Shown: positions 19,675 through 27,354 of the stretch, piece after piece
Position numbering within the stretch: the first letter of the stretch is position 1
Layout: each line of letters opens with the position of its first letter
Source of the DNA: an uncultured Clostridia bacterium
GTDB lineage: Bacteria > Bacillota_A > Clostridia > Oscillospirales > Oscillospiraceae
Reading direction: 5' to 3'
Assembly: GCA_946408145.1 (NCBI GenBank)
Contig: CAMJQX010000002.1
Span: 1 to 27,580 of the forward strand
DNA: 27,580 nt
Notes under the pieces: model-generated
Told to the model about the DNA's origin: nothing
The model's database searches: none
The model's input: the letters and a program-made list of their open reading frames with translations, nothing else
Position numbers and translations under genes: made by a program

Positions 19675-20718
19675 ATGGAAAAAGATATCGTATCCATGAC
19701 GCTCCCGGAGCTCGAGGCGGATCTCGCCGCGCTCGGGGAGCCGAAATACAGAGCCAGGCAGGTGTACGAGTGGCTGGGCCGCGGCGTGCGGGACTTCGGG
19801 GAGATGAGCAATCTGCCGAAGGCCCTGCGCGACAAGCTCGCCGCGAACTACCGCCTCTGGCGGCCGAAGGTCCTGTCAAAGCAGGTCTCAAAGCTCGACG
19901 GGACGATCAAGTACCTCTGGGAGCTCTATGACGGCAACGCGGTCGAGACCGTGGTCATGAGCTATCAGCACGGCAACACCGTCTGCGTCTCCTGCCAGGT
20001 CGGCTGCCGGCAGGGCTGCGCCTTCTGCGCCTCGACGATCGGCGGGCTCGTGCGTTCTCTGAGCGCCTCGGAGATCCTGGATGAGGTGCGCTTTTCCGAG
20101 CTCGACTCCGGCAAAAAGATCTCGAACATCGTGCTCATGGGCATCGGCGAGCCGCTGGACAATTTCGACAGCGTCATGCGCTTTCTGGAGCTGGTGAACG
20201 ATCCGCTCGGGATGAACATCGGCATGCGGCACATTTCGCTCTCGACCTGCGGGCTCATCGAGCGCTTTGACGATCTCGCCGCGCGCGATCTGCAGCTGAC
20301 GCTCTCGGTCTCCCTGCACGCACCGGACGACGAGACGCGCTCGCGCCTGATGCCGGCCAACCGCGGCCGGGGCGTCGACGCGCTGATGGAGGCCTGCCGG
20401 CGTTACTATGAGCGCACGGGCCGCCGCATCTCCTTTGAATACGCGATGATCGACGGCGTGAACGACACCGAATACCACGCCCGCCTGCTCGCCAAACGCG
20501 CGCGCTATGTCGGCGCGCACGTGAACCTCATCCCGCTCAACCACGTGGAGGAGCGCGAATTCAGACCATCGACCTCCGGCCACATGAAGGCCTTCATCAA
20601 GATCCTTGAGGACGAAAAGGTCAACGTCACCGTCCGCCGCCGCCTCGGCAGCGACGTCGACGCGAGCTGCGGCCAGCTGCGCCGCAAAATGCAGCAGAAG
20701 AACGGGGAAAGGCAGTGA
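19675..20718 (+). CDS. rlmN: Dual-specificity rRNA/tRNA adenine-C2 methyltransferase RlmN
   Basis: RlmN, 347 residues, a radical-SAM enzyme that makes m2A2503 in 23S rRNA and m2A37 in some tRNAs. The 4Fe-4S motif is C111-X3-C115-X2-C118 (CRQGCAFC), followed by ASTIGGLVRSLSASEI typical of the Bacillota form. C332, in DASCGQLR near the C-terminus, fits the cysteine that carries the methyl group in the family. It starts 1 nt after the rsmB stop. Confidence 0.97.
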   Translation: MEKDIVSMTLPELEADLAALGEPKYRARQVYEWLGRGVRDFGEMSNLPKALRDKLAANYRLWRPKVLSKQVSKLDGTIKYLWELYDGNAVETVVMSYQHGNTVCVSCQVGCRQGCAFCASTIGGLVRSLSASEILDEVRFSELDSGKKISNIVLMGIGEPLDNFDSVMRFLELVNDPLGMNIGMRHISLSTCGLIERFDDLAARDLQLTLSVSLHAPDDETRSRLMPANRGRGVDALMEACRRYYERTGRRISFEYAMIDGVNDTEYHARLLAKRARYVGAHVNLIPLNHVEEREFRPSTSGHMKAFIKILEDEKVNVTVRRRLGSDVDASCGQLRRKMQQKNGERQ

Positions 20719-20722
20719 TCCC

Positions 20723-21466
20723 ATGAAAAGCTTCGGCCTGACCGACAAGGGCATGGTCCGCCGGGACAATCAGGACAGCTTCATCATCGAAAAAGTCAGG
20801 ACGCGTGACTGTCTGATCGTCGCCCTGTGCGACGGGATGGGCGGCGCCAAAGCCGGCGGGCTCGCCAGCCAGATCGCAAACCGCGCCTTCGTCTCCTGCG
20901 TGTACGGGAGCCTCTCCGCGCGCGGCATCCGCCCGCTCGACTATGAGGAGATCTTGAAAAATGCCTGCCGTGAGGCCAACGGCGTGGCCTACGAGTTCTC
21001 GCAGTTCGGCGAGGAGTTCAACGGCATGGGCACCACCATCGTCGGCGGCGTCATCCTCTCCAACGGCATCGGGCACATCATCAACGTCGGCGACAGCCGC
21101 GCCTATCTGATCTCCGGCCGCAGCGACGCCATCAGCCAGATCACCCGCGACCACTCGCTGGTCGAGGATCTGCTGGAGCACGGCGTGATCACGGCCGAGC
21201 AGGCCAAGACCCATCCGCAGCGCAACATCATCACCCGCGCCGTCGGCACCGATTCCCAGGTGGAGGCGGATTACTTCAACTTTGAGCTGAGCATCGGCGA
21301 CGTGCTGCTGCTCTGCTCGGACGGGCTCTCGAACACGATCTCCGACGAGGAGATGCTGGAGGCTGCCAAGCAGCACCGTGAGCCGGAGGATCTCTGCCGC
21401 GCGCTGATGGAGCTCGCGCTCTCGCGCGGGGCGCGCGACAACGTGACCGTTCTGGCGGTCAAATAG
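20723..21466 (+). CDS. prpC: PP2C-type Ser/Thr protein phosphatase
   Basis: A 247-residue PPM/PP2C phosphatase (PrpC/Stp) that reverses phosphorylation by the adjacent PrkC-type kinase. Metal-binding and catalytic motifs are RRDNQDSF (about 13-20), CDGMGGAKAG, GDSRAYL, SDGLSNTI and the final RDNVTVLAVK. The frame is open upstream to 20606, but the family start MKSFGLTDKG begins at ATG 20723, preceded by GGGGAAAGG. It is cytoplasmic, with no membrane segment. The kinase gene begins 8 nt after its stop. Confidence 0.96.
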   Translation: MKSFGLTDKGMVRRDNQDSFIIEKVRTRDCLIVALCDGMGGAKAGGLASQIANRAFVSCVYGSLSARGIRPLDYEEILKNACREANGVAYEFSQFGEEFNGMGTTIVGGVILSNGIGHIINVGDSRAYLISGRSDAISQITRDHSLVEDLLEHGVITAEQAKTHPQRNIITRAVGTDSQVEADYFNFELSIGDVLLLCSDGLSNTISDEEMLEAAKQHREPEDLCRALMELALSRGARDNVTVLAVK

Positions 21467-21474
21467 GGGTGTCT

Positions 21475-23148
21475 ATGAATAACGAGACCTATATCGGCCG
21501 TATCCTTGACGGCCGCTATGAGATACAGAGCATGATCGGCGAGGGCGGCATGGCCGTGGTCTACAAGGCCACGGATCACCGCCTCAACCGTGAGGTCGCC
21601 GTGAAGATCATGCGGCCGGAGATGGCGGAGGACGAGGAGTTCCGCCGCCGCTTCCTCACGGAGGCGCACGCGGTCGCCAAGCTTTCCAACCACAACATCG
21701 TCGCGATCTACGACGTCAGCCGCACGAACAACGTCGAATACCTCGTGATGGAGTATGTCGACGGGATCACGCTCAAGATGTATATGGAGCGCCGCGGCGC
21801 GCTCGGCTGGCGGGAGGCGCTGCATTTTTCCCGGCAGATCGCCCGCGCGCTCAAGCACGCGCACGAGCGCGGCATCATCCACCGCGACATCAAGCCCAAC
21901 AACATCATGCTGCTCAAGGACGGCACCATCAAGGTGGCCGACTTCGGCATCGCCGCGCTGGAAAACGAGGTCATCGAGAACAAGGGGCAGGCGATCGGCT
22001 CGATCCACTATATCGCGCCGGAGCAGGCCCGCGGCGAGAGCCCCGACGCGCGCAGCGATCTGTACTCCCTCGGCGTCGTGATGTACGAGATGCTCACCGG
22101 CGACAAGCCCTATCAGGGCAGCAGCATCGGCGAGATCGCCGTCAAGCACATGAACGCGCGGCCCGTCCCGCCGCACGAGCTCGTCAAGGACCTGCCGGAG
22201 GAGCTCGAGCGCATCACGATGAAGGCCATGAGCGCGGACATCACCCAGCGCTACCAGACGGCGGAAGAGATGCTGAACGATCTGGAAGCCTTCGTGCAGA
22301 CGCAGATCCGCCCGAAGCAGGAGGAGAAGCTCGTCAACCCCGGCGTCGTGCCGGTGCGCTCGGTCAGCGAGATGAGCCGCGAGAGCTATCAGCGCCGCCG
22401 CGTCCGCTCCGGGCGCGTCAGCTTCATGACCGGCACCTTCGGCGTGCTGCTGTGCGCGCTGGCCCTCTTCGTCTTCCTGTGGAACTTCTGGCTCAAGGAC
22501 GTCTTCGCGCCCGCGGTGCGCATCGACATGCCGAATTTTGAGGGCAGCAGCTACGAGTCCCTGATGAGCGACCCGGAGCTGGCCGGGCTCTACAGCTTCG
22601 AGGTCATCTTCATCGTGAACACCGACACGCAGCCGGGCATCGTCCTCTCCCAGTCGCCCGAGGCGGGCCGCAGCATCATGGTCACGTCCGAGGGCATCCC
22701 CGTGACGCTGATCGTCTCCACCGGGGACACGCTCTCCTCCGTGCCGGACGTCATCAACATGGACTACCGCACGGCCAGCGCCACGCTGCGCCAGTCCGGC
22801 TTCTATGTCGAGATCGAGAACGAGCGCTCCGACATCTACCCGCGCAACAACGTCATGAAGACCTACCCCGACGTCGGGCAGCCGCTCGCGACGGGCTCGA
22901 CGGTGTATCTGACCGTCAGCTGCGGGCCGGAGATCATCAACATCAACATGCCGAACCTGATCGGCCTGTCGGAGGGCGCCGCCATCCAGCAGCTTGAAAA
23001 CTCCGCGCTGAGCTACGGCGGCTCCGAATATGTGACGAGCGATCTGGCCGCGGGCACCGTCATCGGCCAGAGCCGCGAGGCTTTCAGCGATGTTGTGGAG
23101 CACAGCAAGATCATCCTGCGCGTGTCCACGGGGCCTGTCGACGGATGA
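21475..23148 (+). CDS. prkC: PASTA-domain Ser/Thr protein kinase PrkC
   Basis: A 557-residue membrane kinase of the PrkC/Stk1 type, which senses muropeptides or lipid II and phosphorylates targets in growth, cell-wall and spore-germination control. The kinase domain has GEGGMAVVYKA (22-32), catalytic K44, HRDIKPNN with D138, DFG (156-158) and an APEQARGE activation-segment end. A basic juxtamembrane region leads to one membrane helix (about 320-342), then three extracellular PASTA repeats (about 350-555). AGGGGTG precedes ATG 21475; the GTG at 21469 overlaps that site and is less likely. Its TGA overlaps rsgA, whose product is a known PrkC-type substrate in Bacillus. Confidence 0.97.
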   Translation: MNNETYIGRILDGRYEIQSMIGEGGMAVVYKATDHRLNREVAVKIMRPEMAEDEEFRRRFLTEAHAVAKLSNHNIVAIYDVSRTNNVEYLVMEYVDGITLKMYMERRGALGWREALHFSRQIARALKHAHERGIIHRDIKPNNIMLLKDGTIKVADFGIAALENEVIENKGQAIGSIHYIAPEQARGESPDARSDLYSLGVVMYEMLTGDKPYQGSSIGEIAVKHMNARPVPPHELVKDLPEELERITMKAMSADITQRYQTAEEMLNDLEAFVQTQIRPKQEEKLVNPGVVPVRSVSEMSRESYQRRRVRSGRVSFMTGTFGVLLCALALFVFLWNFWLKDVFAPAVRIDMPNFEGSSYESLMSDPELAGLYSFEVIFIVNTDTQPGIVLSQSPEAGRSIMVTSEGIPVTLIVSTGDTLSSVPDVINMDYRTASATLRQSGFYVEIENERSDIYPRNNVMKTYPDVGQPLATGSTVYLTVSCGPEIININMPNLIGLSEGAAIQQLENSALSYGGSEYVTSDLAAGTVIGQSREAFSDVVEHSKIILRVSTGPVDG

Positions 23149-24023
23149 AGGACGGCGTCATCATCAAGGCCCTCAGCGGCTTTTACTATGTGCAGACGGA
23201 CGAGGGGATTCTGGAGTGCAAGGCCCGCGGGCGCTTCCGGCTCGACGGGACCTCCCCGCTGGTGGGCGACCGCGTGCGCTGCAGCCTTGACGCCGCCGGG
23301 CGCGGCCGTATCGACAGCGTCATGGAGCGGCGGAACTTCTTCATCCGCCCGGCCGTCGCGAATATCGACGCGCTGATCTTCGTCGCGGCGAACGTCAACC
23401 CCGTCACCGATCCCTTCCTGATCGACCGGGTCTCGGTGATCGCGGAGGAAGCGGACTGCGAGCTGATCCTCTGCGTCAACAAGACGGATCTCGACCCCGG
23501 CGAGGAGCTGGAGCAGATCTACCGCGCGGCGGGCTACCCCGTGATCCTGACGAGCGCGGGCACGGGCCGCGGCGTCGAGGAGCTGCGGGCGGCGATCCGC
23601 GGGAAGGTCTGCGCCTTCACGGGCAACTCCGGCGTCGGCAAGAGCAGCCTTCTCAACCGCCTCGCGCCCGAGCTCTCTCTCAAGACCGCCGAGGTCAGCG
23701 AGAAGCTGGGCCGCGGCAAACATACGACGCGGCATGTCGAGCTCTTCGACATCGGGGAGGGCACCCGCCTCGCCGACACGCCGGGCTACGCCTCCTTTGA
23801 GCTGGAGATGATGAAGATCATCCCCAAGGAGGAGCTGGCCGCCGATTTCCGCGATTTCCGCCCCTATCTGGGCGCCTGCCGCTTCCCGGACTGCGCGCAC
23901 CGGAGGGAGCCGGGCTGCGCGGTGACGGCCGCCGTGCGGGAGGGCCGGATCGCGCCGAGCCGCTACCGCTCCTACGAGCGGCTGTACGAGCTCTCGGCAC
24001 AGCACAAGAGCTGGGAAGATTGA
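23145..24023 (+). CDS. rsgA: Small-ribosomal-subunit biogenesis GTPase RsgA
   Basis: RsgA (CpgA), 292 residues, a circularly permuted GTPase that helps late 30S maturation. An N-terminal OB fold (about 1-68) precedes the G motifs in permuted order: G4 NKTD (112-115), G1 GNSGVGKSS (160-168), G3 DTPG. The C-terminal zinc site is C245, C250, H252 and C258. It starts in an ATGA overlap with prkC. In Bacillus rpe and thiN follow; here a CCA-adding-type gene follows instead. Confidence 0.97.
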   Translation: MKDGVIIKALSGFYYVQTDEGILECKARGRFRLDGTSPLVGDRVRCSLDAAGRGRIDSVMERRNFFIRPAVANIDALIFVAANVNPVTDPFLIDRVSVIAEEADCELILCVNKTDLDPGEELEQIYRAAGYPVILTSAGTGRGVEELRAAIRGKVCAFTGNSGVGKSSLLNRLAPELSLKTAEVSEKLGRGKHTTRHVELFDIGEGTRLADTPGYASFELEMMKIIPKEELAADFRDFRPYLGACRFPDCAHRREPGCAVTAAVREGRIAPSRYRSYERLYELSAQHKSWED

Positions 24024-24029
24024 CCGTAG

Positions 24030-24050
24030 GGGAGGGGCTTGCCCCCTCCC
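24030..24050. repeat. G/C-rich short hairpin between rsgA and cca
   Basis: GGGAGGGG (24030-24037) pairs exactly with CCCCTCCC (24043-24050) around a 5-nt loop. It lies 7 nt after the rsgA stop, with only GTTT following, so it would be a weak terminator at most. The form, GTAGGGG plus a G-rich arm, a CTTG loop and a C-rich arm, looks like the short dispersed hairpins I recall in gaps of clostridial genomes. Copies elsewhere cannot be checked from this window. Confidence 0.7.
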
Positions 24051-24067
24051 GTTTCAGAGGGATTATC

Positions 24068-25447
24068 ATGTCCGAAAACGAACTGAGCATGGCGCGGCGC
24101 ATCGCGGAGGCCGCGGCGGCCGAGGGCGGCCGCGCATACTTCGTGGGCGGCTTCGTGCGCGACCGGCTCATGGGCCGCGAGAACAAGGACATAGACATTG
24201 AGGTGCACCGCGTCTCCGTCGAGACGCTGACGCGCATCCTCGGTGAACTCGGCGAGCCGCTGCTGATGGGCGCGAGCTTCGGCGTCATGGGCCTGCGGCA
24301 TTATGAGCTCGACGTCGCCATGCCCCGCTCCGAGACGGCGACCGGCCGCGGGCACAGGGATTTCGCGGTCTCGGTCGATCCCTTCCTCGGCGAGGAGAAG
24401 GCGGCGCAGCGGCGCGACTTCACGATCAACGCCATGATGGAGGACGTGCTGAGCGGCGAGGTGCTGGACTTCTTCGGCGGGCGCGAGGACCTCGAAAACC
24501 GCCGTATCCGCCATGTCAGCGAGCGGAGCTTTGCGGAGGATCCGCTGCGCGTTTTCCGGGCCTGCCAGTTCGCCGCGCGCTTCGATTTCTCCGTCGCGCC
24601 GGAGACGGTGTCGCTCTGCTCGCGCATGGCGCTCGACGCGCTGGCGAAAGAGCGCGTGATGGGCGAGCTGGAGAAGGCGCTTATTAAGGCCGAAAAGCCC
24701 TCGATCTTCTTCCGCGAGCTGCGCGGGATGGAGCAGCTCGGCTTCTGGTTCCCCGAACTCGCGGCGCTCGTCGGCGTGCCGCAGTCTCAGAAGTATCACC
24801 CGGAGGGCGACGTCTGGACGCACACCATGCAGGTGCTCGACGAGGCGGCGCTGCTGCGCGGCGAGGCGCGGCAGCCGCTGTGGTTCATGCTCGCGGCGCT
24901 CTGCCACGATCTCGGCAAGCCCGAGACGACGGAGCTCATCGGCGGCGATTACCACGCCTACCGGCATGAGATCACGGGGCTGCGGGTCGTCCGGACACTT
25001 CTCGACCGCCTGACGGGCGAGACGAAGCTGAAGGATTACGTGCTCAACATGGTCGAGCTGCACATGGCGCCGAACCTCATGGCGCGAAGCGACGCGAAAA
25101 ACAGGGTCTGGATGCGGCTGTACGACCGCTCCTGCTGCCCTGAGGACCTGCTGCTGCTCGCGAAAGCGGATTTCCTCGGCTGCCATGGGCCGGATCAGGC
25201 GCGGGAGGAGCTGCTGCGCCTCTACGCGCCGACGGAGGAGAAGCTCCGCATGCTGCTCGCGGATTATCATGAGCTGATGGCGCGGCCGTATGTAATGGGC
25301 CGGGACCTCGTCGAGGCCGGGATGGAGCCGGGCCCGCGCATGTCCGAGGCGCTGGAATACGCGCACAAGCTGCGCCTCGCCGGGCTCTCGAAGGAGGAGC
25401 AGCTCAGGCAGACCCTGGGCGTTTACGGGACCGGGCCGGAGCTTTGA
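24068..25447 (+). CDS. cca: CCA-adding/poly(A) polymerase-type nucleotidyltransferase with HD domain
   Basis: A 459-residue class II tRNA nucleotidyltransferase. The head domain has VGGFVRDRL (26-34), the metal-binding pair D41/D43 in KDIDIEV, RRDFTINAMM (about 116) and EDPLRVFRACQFAARF (about 157). An HD domain follows, with HTMQVL and LCHDLGKPET (H280, D281). It adds all or part of the 3' CCA end of tRNA; a CC- or A-adding subtype cannot be told apart by eye. The frame is open back to 24020, but that would translate the hairpin; ATG 24068 follows GAGGG by 6 nt. A strong terminator follows 45 nt after the stop. Confidence 0.9.
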   Translation: MSENELSMARRIAEAAAAEGGRAYFVGGFVRDRLMGRENKDIDIEVHRVSVETLTRILGELGEPLLMGASFGVMGLRHYELDVAMPRSETATGRGHRDFAVSVDPFLGEEKAAQRRDFTINAMMEDVLSGEVLDFFGGREDLENRRIRHVSERSFAEDPLRVFRACQFAARFDFSVAPETVSLCSRMALDALAKERVMGELEKALIKAEKPSIFFRELRGMEQLGFWFPELAALVGVPQSQKYHPEGDVWTHTMQVLDEAALLRGEARQPLWFMLAALCHDLGKPETTELIGGDYHAYRHEITGLRVVRTLLDRLTGETKLKDYVLNMVELHMAPNLMARSDAKNRVWMRLYDRSCCPEDLLLLAKADFLGCHGPDQAREELLRLYAPTEEKLRMLLADYHELMARPYVMGRDLVEAGMEPGPRMSEALEYAHKLRLAGLSKEEQLRQTLGVYGTGPEL

Positions 25448-25491
25448 TACCCGCGTTTTCCGCAAAACGAAAAACCGCACCGCGGCATAAC

Positions 25492-25546
25492 AAAGCCGCC
25501 TCTCGCGTAGACTGTAGGGAATACAGCTGCGGGGAGGCGGTTTTTT
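25492..25546 (+). terminator. Intrinsic terminator of the cdaA-cca unit
   Basis: AAAGCCGCCTC (25492-25502) pairs with GAGGCGGTTTT (25534-25544) through 11 bp including one G-U pair, with 2 more pairs and then a bulge inward. A small inner hairpin CTGTA/TACAG (25512-25516, 25522-25526) caps it. Six T residues (25541-25546) follow the G/C part, as required for intrinsic termination. It is the first convincing terminator after the cdaA promoter. The 3' arm also contains the GGGGAGG ribosome-binding site of the next small gene. Confidence 0.85.
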
Positions 25547-25697
25547 GCGTGGAGGACGGCGGCTGCTGTGGGGCGTCTGCGCGATCGTGCTGGGCGTCAT
25601 CATCCTGCTGGCACTGGTGCTGCCTTCTCAGTTCTGGTGGTTTGCGCTGGCGGCGCTGCTGATCGCAGGGGGCCTGTGGATCCTGCGATGCTGCTGA
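25545..25697 (+). CDS. Putative 50-residue membrane microprotein
   Basis: A reading frame beginning TTG at 25545, 7 nt after GGGGAGG (25531-25537), encodes 50 residues. A basic start (LRGGRRLLWG) leads into two hydrophobic helices (about 11-27 and 30-47, the second opening with QFWWFALAALL) that end in LRCC. I do not recognise a named family. The short loop between the helices and the positive start fit a small two-helix membrane protein. The start lies in the T-run of the preceding terminator, so translation may depend on a transcript that avoids that hairpin. It is followed 21 nt later by another tiny gene and then the SPOCS-LysM gene. Confidence 0.6.
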   Translation: MRGGRRLLWGVCAIVLGVIILLALVLPSQFWWFALAALLIAGGLWILRCC

Positions 25698-25718
25698 GCC
25701 TGCGGGAAGGGGAGGGCT

Positions 25719-25820
25719 ATGAAGATCTTTGTGATCCGGCTGCCGCGTTTTCTGGGACGGCTGCTGGCCGGGCTGAGGGGAAGAAGCAAAAGGAGCGAAA
25801 AGAATGGAACTGCAGTTTGA
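25719..25820 (+). CDS. Putative 33-residue basic amphipathic microprotein
   Basis: ATG 25719 follows AAGGGGAGGG with a short gap, a very strong ribosome-binding site. It encodes MKIFVIRLPRFLGRLLAGLR followed by a basic tail (GRSKRSEKNGTAV). The first 20 residues alternate hydrophobic and basic positions and could form an amphipathic or membrane-associated helix. The stop lies 17 nt inside the next gene. It has no recognisable family; the strong ribosome-binding site and tight packing are the main support. It could instead act only as a leader coupling translation into the downstream gene. Confidence 0.55.
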   Translation: MKIFVIRLPRFLGRLLAGLRGRSKRSEKNGTAV

Positions 25821-27276
25821 AGCGGGGACGCGCCGCATCTGGCGCGAATGCCTGCACACGGAGGAGAAGCGCCTGGTCGAGCTGGAGGGCGTGGTGCCGG
25901 ACGTCAGCGACGACGTCGGGCGCATCGCCGCGATCCGCTGCACGGCGCGCATGACGAGCAAGGAGCTCACGGCCCGCGGTCTGCGCGTCACCGGCGAGGT
26001 GGAGGCGGTGCTGCTGTGCATCACGGAGAACGCGGACGCCGTGCAGAGCGTGCGCCTGACAAAAGCCTTCGAGACCGAGATCGACGCGCCGGGGCTGACG
26101 GCAGACGAGGGGCAGGCCTTCCCGCGCGTCCTGCGCGCGGAGGGGCGGGTGCTCAATCCGCGCAAGCTCGCCGTGAGCGCGGAGCTCGGCGTCGAGGTCT
26201 CGCTCTGGAAAAAGGAGGAGGCTGTCGTGACGCTGCTGCCCTCGGAGGAGGACGCGGCGCTGCTGTGCGGCCTCTCTGCGGAGGCGGAGGCCGTGCCTGC
26301 GGCGGCGGTCGGGGAGAAGAGCTTCGCTCTGACGGAGAGCTTCGTTTTTCCGCCGGAGCGGCCCGCCCCGAAACGCATCCTCTGCGCGGAGAGCGCCTTT
26401 TCCCTGGGCGACACCGCGCGGATCGGCAGCCGCCTCATCGTCAAGGGCGCGCTGCTGCTGTCCGTCCTCTACGAGGCGGAGGGCTACGCCTGGCCGCTGC
26501 GGCAGGAGTTCACGGCCCCGCTGTCGCAGATCGTGGATCTCGGCGCGGAGGACGCGGTCTGCTGCACGCTGCGCTGCGAGACGACCTCGCTGTATACCGA
26601 TCTCGCGGACGGCATCGGCGGGCCCTCGCTCTCGGCGGAGGTGCACGCCGTGCTGCAGGCCGTCTGCCGCGTGCGGGAGACCATCCGCTGTCTGACCGAC
26701 GCCTACTCGAACGCGATGCCCCTGACTTTTCAGACGAGCGCCCTGTCCCTGCCGCAGGCGGCGGAGCCGCGCAGCCTGAGCCTCACGGCCTCGGAGCTGC
26801 TCGCGGCGGGGGAGGACTGCGCGGAGATCCTGACGGTGCTGCCGGGGCTTTCGCGCCAGGGCGGGGCGGTCTGCGCGGAGCTGGATCTAATCTACCGCAC
26901 GAAAAACGGGGAGATCGCGGCGGCGCACAGGCAGCTCCCGCTGCGCGGCGAGACGCCGGGCGAGGGCGCGCGCGTCCTCTCGCTCACGTGGAAGCGCTGC
27001 GAGCTGCGCATCGAGGGCGAGGGCGTACAGTGCGAGCTGGAGGCGGAGCTGCGCGCGCAGGAGCTCGGGGAGCGGACGCTGGACGCGCTGTGTTCCGTCC
27101 GGCTCGACGAGGAGCACCCGATCGACCGCGCGGCCCTGCCCGCTGTGACGCTCGTGCGCGCGGAGGGGGAGAGCCTGTGGGAGCTCGCGCGGCGCTATCA
27201 CTCCCGCGTCGCGGCCATCGAGAGCGCCAACCCCGGCGAGCGGGCGGGGGAGATGCTGCTGATCCCGCGCGCGTGA
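25804..27276 (+). CDS. SPOCS (DUF3794) and LysM domain protein
   Basis: A 490-residue protein with DUF3794/SPOCS-type beta-rich repeats through most of its length and a C-terminal LysM domain (about 449-490: VRAEGESLWELARRYHSRVA...LLIPRA). SPOCS domains occur in spore-coat-associated proteins of Bacillota, and LysM binds peptidoglycan, so a role at the spore cortex/coat interface is likely. No signal peptide or membrane helix is present, which fits delivery from the mother-cell cytoplasm. AAAAGGAG (25788-25795) lies 8 nt before the ATG. It is preceded by two microproteins. Function in detail is inferred from domain content. Confidence 0.88.
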   Translation: MELQFEAGTRRIWRECLHTEEKRLVELEGVVPDVSDDVGRIAAIRCTARMTSKELTARGLRVTGEVEAVLLCITENADAVQSVRLTKAFETEIDAPGLTADEGQAFPRVLRAEGRVLNPRKLAVSAELGVEVSLWKKEEAVVTLLPSEEDAALLCGLSAEAEAVPAAAVGEKSFALTESFVFPPERPAPKRILCAESAFSLGDTARIGSRLIVKGALLLSVLYEAEGYAWPLRQEFTAPLSQIVDLGAEDAVCCTLRCETTSLYTDLADGIGGPSLSAEVHAVLQAVCRVRETIRCLTDAYSNAMPLTFQTSALSLPQAAEPRSLSLTASELLAAGEDCAEILTVLPGLSRQGGAVCAELDLIYRTKNGEIAAAHRQLPLRGETPGEGARVLSLTWKRCELRIEGEGVQCELEAELRAQELGERTLDALCSVRLDEEHPIDRAALPAVTLVRAEGESLWELARRYHSRVAAIESANPGERAGEMLLIPRA

Positions 27277-27286
27277 TACAAAGCTC

Positions 27287-27315
27287 TTGCATGAACGGAC
27301 ACATTGTGCTAAAAT
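27287..27315 (+). promoter_or_regulatory. Sigma-A promoter before yebC
   Basis: TTGCAT (27287-27292) and TAAAAT (27310-27315) are separated by 17 bp, and a TGn extended -10 (TG at 27307-27308) strengthens the site. The start should be near 27322, only 33 nt before the yebC ATG. A perfect 10-bp palindrome, TTCGTACGAA (27328-27337), lies just downstream of the expected start and could be an operator. Confidence 0.8.
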
Positions 27316-27354
27316 ACCTTTCGTTAATTCGTACGAAAGAGGAGTTGTTACACC

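Noticed and set aside
21271..23103. 610-codon open frame on the - strand over prkC
   Set aside because: Codon-register shadow of prkC, which has complete kinase and PASTA motifs on the + strand.
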